Shown here one piece after another: positions 1 through 11,949 of a DNA stretch of 64,000 bases. Position 1 is the stretch's first letter, and each line of letters begins with the position of its first letter. A program made the position numbers and the translations under genes. Under the pieces are notes generated by a model. That model was not told the DNA's origin and made no database searches. It saw nothing but the letters and a program-made list of their open reading frames with translations. This DNA is from Molanna angustata (lineage: Eukaryota; Arthropoda; Insecta; Trichoptera; Molannidae), in NCBI GenBank assembly GCA_963576475.1, contig OY754975.1, positions 14,453,213 through 14,517,212 on the forward strand. The letters are read 5' to 3'.

Positions 1-531
1 AAATTTGATTTCAAATTGGGATGTTTAGGTGATATATGCCACCTTAATTGTACACAAGCAAAATTTTATTAGATTTCCATAGATGATGGAACGTTTTTTA
101 TTTTATTTTCATTTGTCAATATGTTATCTCTGTTTTCCACATAATGAAACAAGCGGATAATAATTCCAATATGCGTGTTTTAGATTTACAACTGCTATTC
201 AATGTATTAAATTTTTCTTGTGCATAATTCGAGTAGATATTCACTTCAAAACTATTATAATATCAATCATAATGATAACTAGATATTTCAATGATATTTT
301 TAATACGCCATTACATACTGTTCCTAGTTGCCTTGTTTTCCTTTGCGTGAAGAATATACGGAAAAGGTCAGTAGTATAATAATATTCCTATTCATGAATA
401 CTAGTGGTACGATTAAAAACCGTTTAAAATGTAATTTGCATAGTCTATCATCTAGTATTAACAAAGTAGGTACATTTTCATTATATTATTGATATACCAA
501 AGACTAGATATATAAATTCATACTACATAAT

Positions 532-1529
532 CCAACTGTCGATTTGTTCAGGAGAACTTTGTTCTCTTAACATATCGACAATGTATCAAGCCAGAATACG
601 CGAGAATTGTATGGAGAGGTCTACTTTTTTCACGGCTTTTCCAACTTTGAAGTCAAAAAACACCAACTTAGAGGCTTCGCAGCATATATGTTCCATACAC
701 GGATTTACTCAAAATTCGGAGTAGAACATTTCGTGTGTCTGTGTGTGTGTGTGTCTGTGTGTGTGTGTGTGTCTGTGTGTGTGTGTCCGTCCCCCCCTTA
801 TAACTTTTGATCCGCTCAATTTACAGAGCCCAAAATTTCAGAATATATACACAGTTATAGGCCTACAAAACTTTTATACTCGGAATTTTGAATTTTTGTT
901 TCAGTCAGGGGTTATCAACTTTTGAATTTTTATTTTATTTTTCCCTATATCTCAGAAACCATAAAAGCTAGAACGCTGAAAATTGGTATAAACATAGACA
1001 AATACAAAATCTCAAATAATTTTTTTCAAAAAAATTCCAGGGTTTCTCAAACATTTTTTATTAAGAAAAGTATTTTTTTTATGATAGATTTATGAGTTTA
1101 ACTGCCTATATTTCCATTTTTTTTTAAATATCGAAAAAAGCCGAAACACCCCAACTAGATAATTTAATTTTATATAAAAAATATTAACATTGTAGCAGTA
1201 CATGTCAATTTTTTTTTAACAATTTTTATAAAAATTGAATTTAGTGACGACATCGCTTCATACAATTTGTATGGTAGTCACCTATACACAATATCAAAGA
1301 AGACTTAATAGTTTGATACTTCATCTCTAAACATACAATATACATATACCATCATGCTGTTTTCATATTCCGGGTAGGAAAAAAAGACTGACCTCCATAC
1401 TATCCTATCTTGACTACCTAGGTACATGTGTTGTATAGAAAACTAAATATCATAAAATAATAAATAATTTGTATTTATGGGTTTGGTACTTATTCTTCAA
1501 CTATACATACTATCGCTGTCGACAGTTGG
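532..1529 (+). repeat. Dispersed element X, longest copy
   Basis: Begins CCAACTGTCGA (532-542) and ends TCGACAGTTGG (1519-1529), an 11-bp perfect inverted repeat, and contains a GT-rich microsatellite at 735-785 followed by a C-run. Similarity to the copy at 27187-27784 continues about 25 bp past 1529, so the right border is not certain. No coding capacity recognised. Other copies: 19532-20103, 27187-27784, 31279-31735, 33785-34344. Confidence 0.6.
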
Positions 1530-2049
1530 ATCTCATGTGTTACATGCAACTAGTGTATTATTATACACATCATGTCATGTTTGATAGAACGTAATATAAT
1601 ATGGACCTACCATTAACTAGATAATTATAATATGTAAGCAGCTTCGGATACTGAATATATTTTAATTACCATTTGTTATATTATAACATTGATTTAACAT
1701 TTAAAAATGTTAAGTGTTTGTCTTTCTGTTTGTTTTTTTGTTATAAATTTTTTGTAGGTACCAACTACTACACTACTTATGACCTCAATTTGCTTTGGTG
1801 GGTCGAAGAAATTGTCTTATGGCAATAAACTCGCCATTGTACACATTATTAAACATGAATTTAATAAATAAATATAAGATATATATCAAGAAAAATATTT
1901 GCTTCAATATGGATAGTTGATACTTGATTTTAACCGACTATAAAAATTACTCAAGACAACTAAATAAAAAAAAACATGAGCAAACAAAGTAGTTCGATCG
2001 TATATTTTTTAATATATGTGGAGTTGATAAGTTTTCGATAGACATTGTG

Positions 2050-2265
2050 TCCTCTGAACAGCTCTAATTCACACACATACACACCATCACGCCGTATCCC
2101 TACTCGGGGTAGGCAGAGAGAACCGAACGCCAGACTTCTCATTCCACTCTTTTCAGCCTTATATACTTTGTTGTCAGGCGTTCATCGTTCATTCTCTCTA
2201 CATGTCCGAACCATCGCAGACCATTTATTTTCATTTTACTCACAATATCTCTTTCAATCTTGCAT
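2050..2265 (-). mobile_element. LINE C-terminal/3' end fragment
   Basis: The reverse strand reads GLRWFGHVERMNDERLTTKY, the R-W-x-GHVxRM motif near the C-terminus of RTE-like and related insect LINE proteins, then goes through a stop into a tail with ACTCGGGGTAGGC and CACACATACACACC. Such ends are common in Lepidoptera. Non-functional fragment. Confidence 0.55.
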
Positions 2266-2756
2266 TCTCGTCTGATGTCAACATCTACTTCATATTGATT
2301 TAATTTAACTTGTAGGTACGGTTATTTTTGTAGCGGAGAGTTTTCCAATATTCGTTTAAAGAATGTGTACAATAGAAACATAATTTATAAAATTTATTCA
2401 GGGATTGTCAAACTTGCAAGACTTAAATAAAAGTGTCCACTTACTGTAGTGTAGTGAAAAGTTTAGTGTTCGTCACAACCGAGTCGTTCCCTTTAACGTC
2501 ATATTTTCGTTTTTTTTTTCTTGGAATACGTCTTTGCTTCCATTGCCTATCAGTCATACAATATATAATCTCGTGTAATATTTCCTAGCGATTCGAGAGG
2601 ATCTTAAACGCTTCCGAGAACTCATCTTCTCATTAAATTGAATGCGAAATCATCTTGGATGGAATAATAGGAAATCGGTCTATTCAAATTTCTCTTTTTT
2701 TTCCCCACCCTCCATGCCTTCTTCGTGTTGGCAATTTCGTGGATCGTAATTCTAAT

Positions 2757-2880
2757 AGTAATGATAATCGTCATCATCGTTGGCGCTACAGCCCTGTGTT
2801 GGCCCTGGCCTCCTCCAGAATCCTTCTCCGGTCGTTCCTAACCTCCTCCGCTCTCCTCCAGTTAGCTATTCCGATCGATA
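2757..2880 (-). mobile_element. RTE-like LINE 3' tail fragment
   Basis: Holds GGCGCTACAG and GGCCTCCTCCAGAATCC, which on the reverse strand encode the protein end ILEEARANTGL followed by a stop and an ATGATG-type tail at 2757-2780. The same end recurs at 31449-31660, 33870-34080, 56719-56940, 58340-58550 and 60241-60300. Confidence 0.6.
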
Positions 2881-4270
2881 ATAATGATAATAGCGTTATA
2901 TTTATATTACATGTTCAATTGTAACGATTTCAATTATTTCAGTTTTTTTATTGGAAACTTTCAAGCGTTTTTTTTATTGGGATTTTAAAACCAATTTACA
3001 TACATACATACAATCACGGCATATTCCAAAATGTGGGGTAACCAGCGACAGGTGTGTGGGTGTATCAACTTATGAAAGAAATCACTACACATGCGAGTAT
3101 TCATCCTTGCACAGTAGTTTTGTCTCGCCTAAAAAGCAACATTTTAAATGGATTGTAAACATGTTCATCTCTGAATTTTTAATAATAGAAATATTTTTTT
3201 ACGTAACGTCCGAAAACAATAATAATACAATGAATAGCGCTGTGGCAGCCGTTGTACAACATAGGTACGTTGTACAAACAAATATAATGCACACTGACGG
3301 GATTATTGCCATTCATCAATTTCTTCCAACCAATCATATTAAAAAGTATGACAAAATTATAGTTGTGAAGGGAAGCCTCTATAGAGGTTGGCCCCAAGTT
3401 GGACAGTGCCATTGTGAAGGAAGCTAGAATGAAGTTTTTGAGAAAAAATTCTCTGGACATTGCCCTTCCACCGTCTAACTACAGCACTCAAATTATGGGA
3501 CTCTATGTATTGAAAAAGTAGTTTTATTAAAATGTAACACCTGAGGGCGTGTATTTGCAAAATGAATGTCAGCTCAAAGACAAAAATGAAATTTAAATAA
3601 AATATAAAAATAAATGATAAAGTTGAAGGTATGATAGAATTCAGTGATATGGGAGGGTCACATGAGTGAAAGTCCAAGAGTTGGAAACATAAAAATGTTT
3701 ATTGACCATCATCGATATAAAAGAAATACGAAATTTATGCAGAGAAGTTGAATTACAAGTATTAAAATTAAGTACAAGTTATTGGTTCTATTATAATTTC
3801 ATAAGCTAGATAAGTAAATAAAACATATACGTAGTTAAGATTTTAAATATTTAATTTTAGTAAAAGAGCACAAGAAAATAAAAATTCAAGAATATTTTTA
3901 TCTAGAAATTTTTATGAGTGTGAAACTTTTTTAAGCTAATGAAAATAAAGAGAAAATAATAATATTGTATATAACACTTTATTCAGTTCAAATTTGAGAT
4001 CATCATGATTAAATACAAAACAAAGTGAGAAAACAAACTCTTGATTCTAAAAAAATTCACGATAATCAGTGTTAAGATTATATAATTCTACAGAAAAATG
4101 CGTGGTTTTGAGGTTAAACGAAGTATTATCTGCTAGTCCAACGGAAAATCGACAACGAAATCCATGACGGGCAATAGAAAGTCATTATCCCGATGTACAG
4201 GCAGGTAACAGAATCCTTGAAGTTAATTATGATGATGAATTATAATAATATATGAAATCACATGGTTGGC

Positions 4271-4345
4271 AATATTTTCTCAAGCAGATTCCAAACTCTC
4301 CCCAACGCTACGTAGTGTGCTTCTTCGGAAGAGTACATTGAACCC
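4271..4345 (+). repeat. Short dispersed repeat W, copy 1
   Basis: About 70 bp around AACGCTACGTAGTG, found in reverse at 17215-17285. Both carry CAGATT, CCCTAACGCTACGTAG-like and CGCTTCTTC-like words. Class unknown. Confidence 0.45.
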
Positions 4346-5295
4346 GAAAATTGATAGCTGATGATGCTGATGTAGTGCACTTTTTGGAAAAGTACAACCA
4401 ACCCAAATATTACAAATATACCGTTTAAGCTTCATAATAATAACTTAAATTATCAATTTAATGACCATACTTAAATTTTTATTGTAGGTATCTGAATCAA
4501 TATTCAAAAGGGAAATTGTATAAAAGATCACAAATACAGCCTTTTAGAACCTTAGTATGGCTGGAATGAATGCACAGTTTAGGAAATGTTTATGGATGAT
4601 TTTCAAAACGCCATTCTTGAGAATTCAAAATTATACTTAACACTTCGGTATTTATAGATTTTTTATATGTCGTTACTTTTATCTCTATCTTATCTCTAAG
4701 CACATTATTTTTGTTGCCATCCAATCTCCAATATTGAAACTGAAGAAGAAGAATTATCCCATTAATTTCTGGAGCTCCCGTTTAATTTGAACCCGGTGCA
4801 TCTGCGATTTGTAAATATATGGTGGGTTTGTCACTGTGCGGGTTTGACCTCGATACGAAATGTTTGCTTCCCTTGTTGGACTAGATGTGTGGTATATGGT
4901 AGGTACGTACGGTACATACATGGTGTTACATATATTATATCCGCGCTTATCTCAGTCTGGTATAGTACAGTATAAAATTTAATATTGCCGCTGTGGTTAT
5001 GTTATGTTAGGTTATGTTATCAAATGACTGTTGCAATTACCACCAGCCGTGTAACCATACAGTGTTACCTTCCACCGGCTCACCAATAAAACTTAATGGA
5101 ATATGCGATTGCCGATATCACACATTATCGTGTTACACCCACACGTATATTATGTATCAACCAACCATTGGATCCGGACACTTAGTGATGGACGAAACCA
5201 GTATTGATCTTGAATTAAATCTGGCAGGACCAAAACTGTGTCAAACGGCGTCATATCAAGAACAGATTCAGAGGTGTTTCAATATAAGATTCTTA

Positions 5296-5345
5296 CGGGG
5301 GGCAAGTCTGGTCCAACTGGCGAAATCAAAACCCTAATGATTACT
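5296..5345 (+). repeat. MITE V, one terminal arm
   Basis: GGGCAAGTCTGGTCCAACT and GGCGAAATCAAAACC match the terminal arm of the fold-back element at 40797-41001. The other arm is not seen downstream. Confidence 0.45.
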
Positions 5346-6398
5346 CTATTTCCTGGGCACACCGCGTCCAAACATTCACCGCCACTCATTTAATACCAAA
5401 TGGTACAGTCTTACGGAATGTAATATATATACTATCAAGTTATTTTTCGTTACATCCACCACCACCCTCTCTACATATAGGGATCGCTACGTTAGCGAAT
5501 AAAATGCATAGCACAAAGAGTAGCTCATGGAGCACTGTCGGCACTACACTGGAAAAGAACAATCGACTAAGGTTGTCGTTGACATCAGATCTTATTATGT
5601 GTAGAGCATCAGAGGTGTGAAACAATATAGTCAATAGGAATCATCTAATAGCAAGGCACCGCGCCGTTATCTATGATAGAGGCTTCAAATTGTTATAAAT
5701 ATCTTCATTAAAAATTTCGTTATAAACATCTTATTATTATAATTTATGACTATTGGCAAGCCGTAAAATTTGACCAAAATCACATATGTGAATGAAAAAC
5801 CAAATTCACCCTGATGTTGGTCTTTGAAGTCTTACATACTTTTGCTCATCACTAGGGACTTCTCAGTTTTTTTAGATTTTGACCGGGAGAGTCTTACGAT
5901 ATTGAAGACACATTTTTGAGACTAGAAATAAAATTTGGTTTAAGGTGAGATTTTTACAATACGATTTACATGTTTTTGGACCGAGTAAGACAAAAATTAT
6001 ATTTATTTATTATTAATACACAAACATTTATACATATTTAGGTTATGTACATAAGTAACGACCCACTAGGCTAAACCTGTTCTGGGGCTGTTACTTTTAT
6101 ACAATAGGGTATACAAATTATTTAAACATAGAGGATACATAATATATAAGGTACACATATGTATGTTAAATGTTACATTCAAGTAGTTTTTAAAAAAGAA
6201 AAGATTACAAAATATTTGAGAAGTAAAGTTTTAAATTAAATATAAGAAATGAAAGGAAATAAAAGTTCATAAGTTTATGTTAAGGGTGGACAACCACCTC
6301 AGCATAGAGCCTGCCCGAAGCAAATAACCATTTTTTGTAAGGATTTTAAAGGAATTGTGATGTGGTGTTTTCTTTATGTTATTGTATAGATTATTAAA

Positions 6399-6870
6399 TA
6401 TACAAGGTGTCTCAAAAGAATGTTTATATATGTATTCAGAGCGTTATGTGGAGATGTTAGACGACTTCTTGGTGCCTGAAGTGCAAAACTTTCCTGGCTA
6501 TAACCAAAGAACATGGTTCCACCAGGACGGAGCAACGTCACACACGTCCAATACATCTCTTCGTGAAATTTTTCCAGGCAAATTGATCTCCAGGAGAGGT
6601 GACATAAATTAGCCTCCACAATGTATGTCACCTCTCCTGGTAGCCATCACTAAGTCCACCTGCCGAGCCGTCATAAGTTATTTTACTGTTCGATTAAATG
6701 AGTGTTGCGAACGCGAGGGTCTACATTTGGACGATATTATTTTTAAGAAATATGTAAATTCCCAAATTGTGTACTTTAATAATTAATAAACATTTATTCG
6801 ATACACGGCTTACTTTTTTTTTTAATTGATCCACTAAGTATAAACTTTCTTTTGAGCCATCCTGTATATA
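6399..6870 (+). mobile_element. Internally deleted mariner-like element
   Basis: Terminal inverted repeats of about 25 bp, left from 6401 (TACAAGGTGTCTCAAAAGAA) and right ending at 6868 (TTCTTTTGAGCCATCCTGTA), flanked by TA on both sides as expected for Tc1/mariner target duplication. Transposase remnants inside: RTWFHQDGATSHTSNTSLRE and FPGKLISRRGDIN with the conserved D of HQDGA (about 6430-6612), then a stop, and the C-terminal piece VRLNECCEREGLHLDDIIFK (about 6690-6785). Most of the transposase is missing, so it cannot be active. Confidence 0.8.
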
Positions 6871-7317
6871 AATATAAAATATATGAAGCGTTGTTTATGG
6901 AAAGATGATCAGCTCGAAATTATTGCTCTTTATATATTTCTCTTTGGTCATACCAGAAAATTTTCATCCGTCCTGAGGCAAAATCGGTCGTATAAAATAG
7001 TTAATTCATAACTTATTAGGTTGATTTCAAATTAACCCAAATACTATTATGTGTACCGATTTTCTTTATTAGGTATATGAAACCGAGTTATATTTTTCCT
7101 ATTCGGTTTATTTTATTCAAATTTTGTTTAGAAAATTTTCAGCATTTTCATGATATGAGTTTTTTTCAATTATTTTACTATGAAAACTTGATAATTCTTC
7201 AATACTATTTTATGAAAGTGATATGCCCTTTTAACAATTTGTAAATAAAAATATCAAATTTAAAGATTCCTGAGATTGGGGTCACTTTAAAATATTTAAC
7301 ACTTAAATAAATTAAGA

Positions 7318-7556
7318 AGCCTTTATTTATTTATTTAATATTGCTTCTCGGGCAACTAACAGGTACTATGTCAAATAATTATTTAGCACGCACCCAATAA
7401 CAAGTTGCCACATTCTGGAGACTTACGATATTAATCGTCTCACAGATCCAGACTGAAAACACAATTAAAAATTGTGTCTCCACCGGGAATCGAACCCGGG
7501 ACCCTTGGATCAGCAGTCAGATACCCAACCAACTGAGCCACGAAGGCCAACCAATT
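7318..7556 (-). mobile_element. tRNA-derived SINE, family 1, copy A
   Basis: Reverse strand starts with a tRNA-like head GGCCTTCGTGGCTCAGTTGG, with an A box there and B box GGTTCGATTCC, then a unique body (TCTGGATCTGTGAGACGAT, ACTTGTTATTGGGTGCGTG) and a TAAATAAATAAA tail. Copy B lies at 37986-38210. Acceptor-stem ends do not pair, so it is not a tRNA gene. Confidence 0.75.
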
Positions 7557-7824
7557 GATCACATATCCTTCCAAATCTAATATAAGCGAGTATAAGATTA
7601 TGCAAATTTGTAAAGAAGAGTCCTACTTAAGTCTATAATCGATAAAGTAGAATAAACTCGCCGTACATAGCACTTAATACATAACACATAGTACACACAC
7701 ACACACTTTGTGATGAAACTTTCAGAATACAATCTAGGCATGATACTAGTTGATAATCTGCAATAAAAAAATAACTTTAATATCTTTATACGTCGCAGCT
7801 ATACTTTTGTGGCACATTTTAACT

Positions 7825-7936
7825 AATAAATTAAAATTACAAATTACTTTGTTTACACCACTAGTGAGTAACTACTAGTGGTGTTAACAAACTCACTAGT
7901 GGTGTAAACAAAGTAATTTGTAATTTTAATTTATTA
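7825..7936. repeat. Fold-back inverted repeat (MITE-like)
   Basis: Arms 7825-7868 and 7891-7936 are almost perfectly complementary (TAATAAATTAAAATTACAAA to its reverse), with CACTAGTGAG-type words near the centre. A second small hairpin follows at 7968-7996 (12-bp stem CTCACTATATCC). Confidence 0.7.
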
Positions 7937-8598
7937 AATAACTTTAAAATTGCGATTTAATCTGAAACTCACTATATCCCCTTAGGATATAGTGAGGAGT
8001 AAACAAATGTTATAGCCTTATTATAACTTATTGTACAGTGAAATACATAGTCAATAATTAAATTTAGGTAATAACAAAGTTGAATGTCTAATCAATGTAG
8101 GTCCTAAATATTTTACGTAGGTCGTAAATAATAATTAAGTACGGTAGGTACTTAAGTTTTAATTATAATATTATGACTTACTAATATTTCTTAATTCTCA
8201 ATATTTAAATGAAAGAAAGGGGATATTGAGGTATATTTTAAGATTTTTAGTTTTTCGGTAGGTATTGAATTTTTAATCGGTTTAAATAAAGTAGGTACCT
8301 ACCTAACGTGTCAATATCTTCCCAAAAATAATATTTGATTAAATTTTAGTGACTGAACTTTTCTGCCGACCCTGATCAGTGATTCATTACTTATTTGTTC
8401 AATTTATGTACGGGATGGATATTTAATGCCATAGGCAGGCTTGTTTTTTATTGCCATAAAGCTCTTCCAACCAACCCGAGCAACGTAAAGTCTCAAAAGT
8501 TGATTCAGTACATTAGTATTTAGTAGGTACCTACTTTAATAAATCAACAATAACAAAAAATAGATTTTAATTAAAAAAATATTTATCCTTTGTTTCAG

Positions 8599-8673
8599 GA
8601 TTATTCAAAGGAATGTGTGTCACATGTACAAAAACATTTGTTAAAAAATGAAGTACCGGTTAATTTATTTGAG
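8599..8673 (+). CDS. Gprk1: Gprk1 exon a: RGS-homology domain, C-terminal part
   Basis: Exon between TTTCAG and GTGAGT, phase 0 at both ends, 25 codons reading DYSKECVSHVQKHLLK followed by NEVPVNLFE. This matches the GRK2/3 stretch after the RGS core (human SATEHVQGHLGKKQVPPDLF). The other two frames meet stops. The residue just before it should come from an upstream exon that I could not find in 1-8598. Confidence 0.9.
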
Positions 8674-8861
8674 GTGAGTCTACTTTTTGCTTATTTTTAT
8701 ATTTCATAAAATCTACTCCAAGGTATTGAAAATGTTTTTGAACACAAGTTGGTATCTGTATTTTACATTTATTGTTTTTGTTCAATTAATTATATGTACC
8801 TATCTATATCAATTTCAGAATTAAAAAAATGATAGATTCGATAACATTTCTTATAAAATTC

Positions 8862-8906
8862 AATTCATGATAATTTGTAAATTTTTTTTACAAATTATCA
8901 TGAATT
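8862..8906. repeat. Perfect 19-bp hairpin in Gprk1 intron
   Basis: AATTCATGATAATTTGTAA at 8862-8880 is exactly reversed at 8888-8906, with a 7-nt T-rich loop. It lies in the 494-nt intron between exons a and b. I recognise no family. Confidence 0.7.
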
Positions 8907-9167
8907 TCTCGTAAAATTAATTATGATTTTCATTAAAATTTGTATTTAATTTATCACCATTTTTCTTTAAAGTGAGATATTTTTTGACAAATGTCTCGAG
9001 TTCTGGTGGACTTGTTTTATCATCTTTATAGTTTCTCTCACAGACATAACAATTGATTATTATTATTATAATTAGTTTCCACATCGGGGATATTTTGTTG
9101 CAGTACAGAGACAAAAATATAATTTCGACTGTACTGTTATGTTTTTACTGTTTTTTTTTCTTTTCAG

Positions 9168-9229
9168 CCATACATAGAAGAAATTTTTCAACATCTCCGC
9201 GGAGAGCCTTTTAAAACTTTTTTAGAAAG
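9168..9229 (+). CDS. Gprk1: Gprk1 exon b: RGS-homology domain
   Basis: Acceptor TTTTCAG and donor GTACGT. Twenty codons reading PYIEEIFQHLRGEPFKTFLE plus two bases of a split serine codon. In human GRK2 the matching stretch is [21 protein letters not shown]. This segment bridges the RGS-homology domain and the kinase domain. Confidence 0.9.
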
Positions 9230-11168
9230 GTACGTTTTCTTTTTTTTTATTATTAGTTTGTTGGGAGGGACGTCATCCCCAGTTCTTAGAACATACACAT
9301 CGTCAACTTTGTTTGATCGTTATGATTAAAGGATCATTAACAAGAAGGAATATAACGTTTTTTTTTTAATTTTTATTTGGTACCTAAGTTTTATGCAATA
9401 TTTAATATTTTATGAGGTAAAAAATATACAGTATTTTATAATATAATTGTATTCAATATCAACTTTGTTAGTTATTTTTATCAAAAGTAATCAATCACAT
9501 TTTCATGAGAAATTTATAATTATAATTTAAATGGTGGATTTCATACATTCATATAGATTTTATAGGAATGAAAAAAGATAATTTCACTTAAATTTATGTA
9601 TCCTCGCTTGAAGAATAAAAAACAGTCGTTCTAGAAACGCGTTGTCATTTATATATTATTTTTTTTATATAAAATTAATTAATAAAATTTTCCAACGCTC
9701 TAATACTATTTATGCAATGAAAGTTTCCTTATTTCAAAATACCTGAATATTTAAGAATTCAATGACTGATTCGATCGATTATTGTTTTCACACAAATTTC
9801 AGCAGGTATGTACCTAATAATTAAGATACTAAACAATATTGAAAATTTATCTAATATGTAGGTTAAATTGTATTCGAAGATAAGAATGTAATTTGTTTAT
9901 TCTCCAAAGTCTAGTGTTGTTTGTGACGGAGATGTCAAATATTGTTATTCTTTGGTATTTTCACTTAAAAGACGAAGACATTAAACATAATGTGTGTTTT
10001 GAACATAACAAACGAACCAACAATACAGAATGCTGTTGCCGTAAAACTTTTCAAATTTGTATGTTGGTAAAATTTTATGATAATACACGAGCATTTATTT
10101 TCACCACGTTCCTAGTCACAATACCCTTCCTTCGTGATTCGCGTACAGCAGGGGTGACCAACAGTGGCGACTGGACGATTGTAATTTTTGATCATTATTG
10201 GTAGTGCAATTTTTTCCCGAATTAACAATAAATCAATAGGTATTTATTTTAAACCATATAAACAATATAAAATGTGTAAACAAATGTATTAAAGTCACAG
10301 TATTTGTTTTCAAATATTTTTTTTATTCAAAATAAAAACCGCGCCCGATTTTGACGATTGGTAAAAATCAAGTTTATACAAGGATAAGTTCACATTTGAA
10401 TCAGTGCCGTGGTTCAGTTAATCGCTCTCAAATTTACATGGTTCTCTTTTATACGTGATAATGTTATTTTACGCTCATCTCTTTCAATACGAATGGCTAA
10501 TGTATTAGAGAGCGAGATACAGGCATACATTCTAAGTACATCTAAGATATGATAAACTCGGTGCAGCGCACGATTCTATGGAATATAATCAGTACAAGTA
10601 TCGCTATCTCACGTGCTACAGGACGCGTATTTATTTTCCGTGTTGATTAGGAGGCAAGTACTGCCTCAAATTAGGCACTAGTTTTGTTGCACTAATGAAT
10701 TTGAAAACTCGTGTTGAATTCAAGGCACGTGTCTTCCAAATGCACACGGTTTAGCAACGCAAACTGTTTCTGTAATACGTGTTCAATTCAAGGCAATTAA
10801 TTATTCTCAATCAATACGCATGGTAATTTTTTTAAATCTGTGTACGATTGAAAGACGCGTGCCTCATAAGGATATGTGCCTCCAGTTACGGTAGTTCTGC
10901 TTATTCACGTAATGGGCCTCATCTGACCTCCACAACTGGCTTAGAAATTCATCGTCATTGTATTTGGTTTTATTTGTTGACATAATTCCAATCGCTAGGT
11001 AACTGGTAACCATTTTTTTTCAGTTGTTGCTCTATCTGCAGCTTTTATGGAGGAAATTTCAAATTTAAATGAAGATTTCTGCGAACACTCTCCCGGGACA
11101 TTTCAACCACAGCTACTTGCTTACGAATTAAACGCTGTGGGCTTCGTAAGACAGACTCGTGTGTGTAC

Positions 11169-11949
11169 AACATTAACGCTACGTCCTACGTAGGCGATTC
11201 AAAGCGAACGCGATTGCGAAGCGATGCGGTGCGGATACAAGCGAATTCAATGCGATGCGGTGCGACGCGGCGGCTCTGTCCTATGTGTGCGCGAATCGTT
11301 CCCTCTGCCGCCAGCTACTGTCATGGATGTACGTATATAAAATACTCAAGAAGTATGTACAGCAGAGAAGTGAAACTAATATTGTGTACTTAGAGAGGCA
11401 TATTTATGGGGGAGATCACAATTTGTATGTAGAATTACGTGATCTTGAATTATTAAATGAGACTGAATTTACATCTTTCCGGGAAACATGTCAAAATTTG
11501 ACATTCGTGCAAGCGAGAGAAAACTTTGTGTGTTTTGAACAACATCCTATTTTTTTATTATTATTATTATTTTCAAGGCATTGCATCCTGATGTTGTAAA
11601 ATAGCAATAATAAATAAATGTGTTTACTTGTAGTCCCATTTATTTTTGTCAAATCCTAAAATTCGTGGTTCGATAATATTAATACTTTTGTCCCATAATA
11701 TGGAACATCAATGGACAGAAATTAAAATTTCTATTTCTTACATGTCAAAAAACAATGGCACCGCTTTCAATTCGCGCGAAAATATCAAACCAACTGATCG
11801 CGTTCGCTTCGCATCGCGCCGCATCGAAAAATACTCGCGGTCGGTAACGTAGGACACTTCCATAGTTACCGACTGTTTGTTATTTTCGCGCCGCGCCGCG
11901 CCGCTTCGCATTCGCTTTGAATCGCGTACGTAGGACGTCGCATAATGTT
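11169..11949 (+). mobile_element. DNA transposon remnant with long CpG-rich TIRs, possibly PIF/Harbinger-like
   Basis: Ends are inverted: left AACATTAACGC then ACGTCCTACGTAGGCGATTC from 11169, right ending CGTACGTAGGACGTCGCATA with TAATGTT to 11949. The inner TIR parts are rich in GCG words (GATGCGGTGCGG, CGCCGCGCCGC), in sharp contrast to the AT-rich genome. Inside, an ORF-like stretch reads RQLLSWMYVYKILKKYVQQR and YGGDHNLYVELRDLELLNE (about 11300-11530), resembling the N-terminal part of HARBI1-like transposases. No DDE core is present. Family assignment is tentative. Confidence 0.6.

Larger units (their letters stand above)
1..8598. other. Upstream sequence or intron of Gprk1 with repeats
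   Basis: No exon encoding the missing Gprk1 N-terminus ([20 protein letters not shown] in flies and vertebrates) was found on reading. The stretch holds one long copy of repeat X, LINE 3' ends at 2050-2260 and 2757-2880, a mariner, half of a MITE, a SINE and a fold-back. I recognise nothing in 1560-2040, 2890-4260, 4350-5290, 5350-6395, 6880-7315 and 8000-8598 apart from short lepidopteran-type repeat scraps. Confidence 0.6.

Noticed and set aside
607..925. Two open frames crossing a GT repeat
   Set aside because: They translate element X and its microsatellite (C-V-C-V repeats); the same frames recur in other copies of X.
7483..7556. Possible tRNA gene on the reverse strand (also 37986-38058 and 23705-23779)
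   Set aside because: A and B boxes are good but the acceptor ends do not pair and each is followed by the same SINE body and tail in two copies; they are SINE heads.
1..8598. N-terminal Gprk1 exons
   Set aside because: I looked for the conserved N-terminal and YLLFKDFC-type stretches next to splice signals and found none; they may be upstream of the window or too short for me to see.
9893..10204. Open frame of 103 codons in a Gprk1 intron
   Set aside because: No similarity recognised, no splice logic with the kinase exons, and it lies in sense inside an intron of a well-supported gene.
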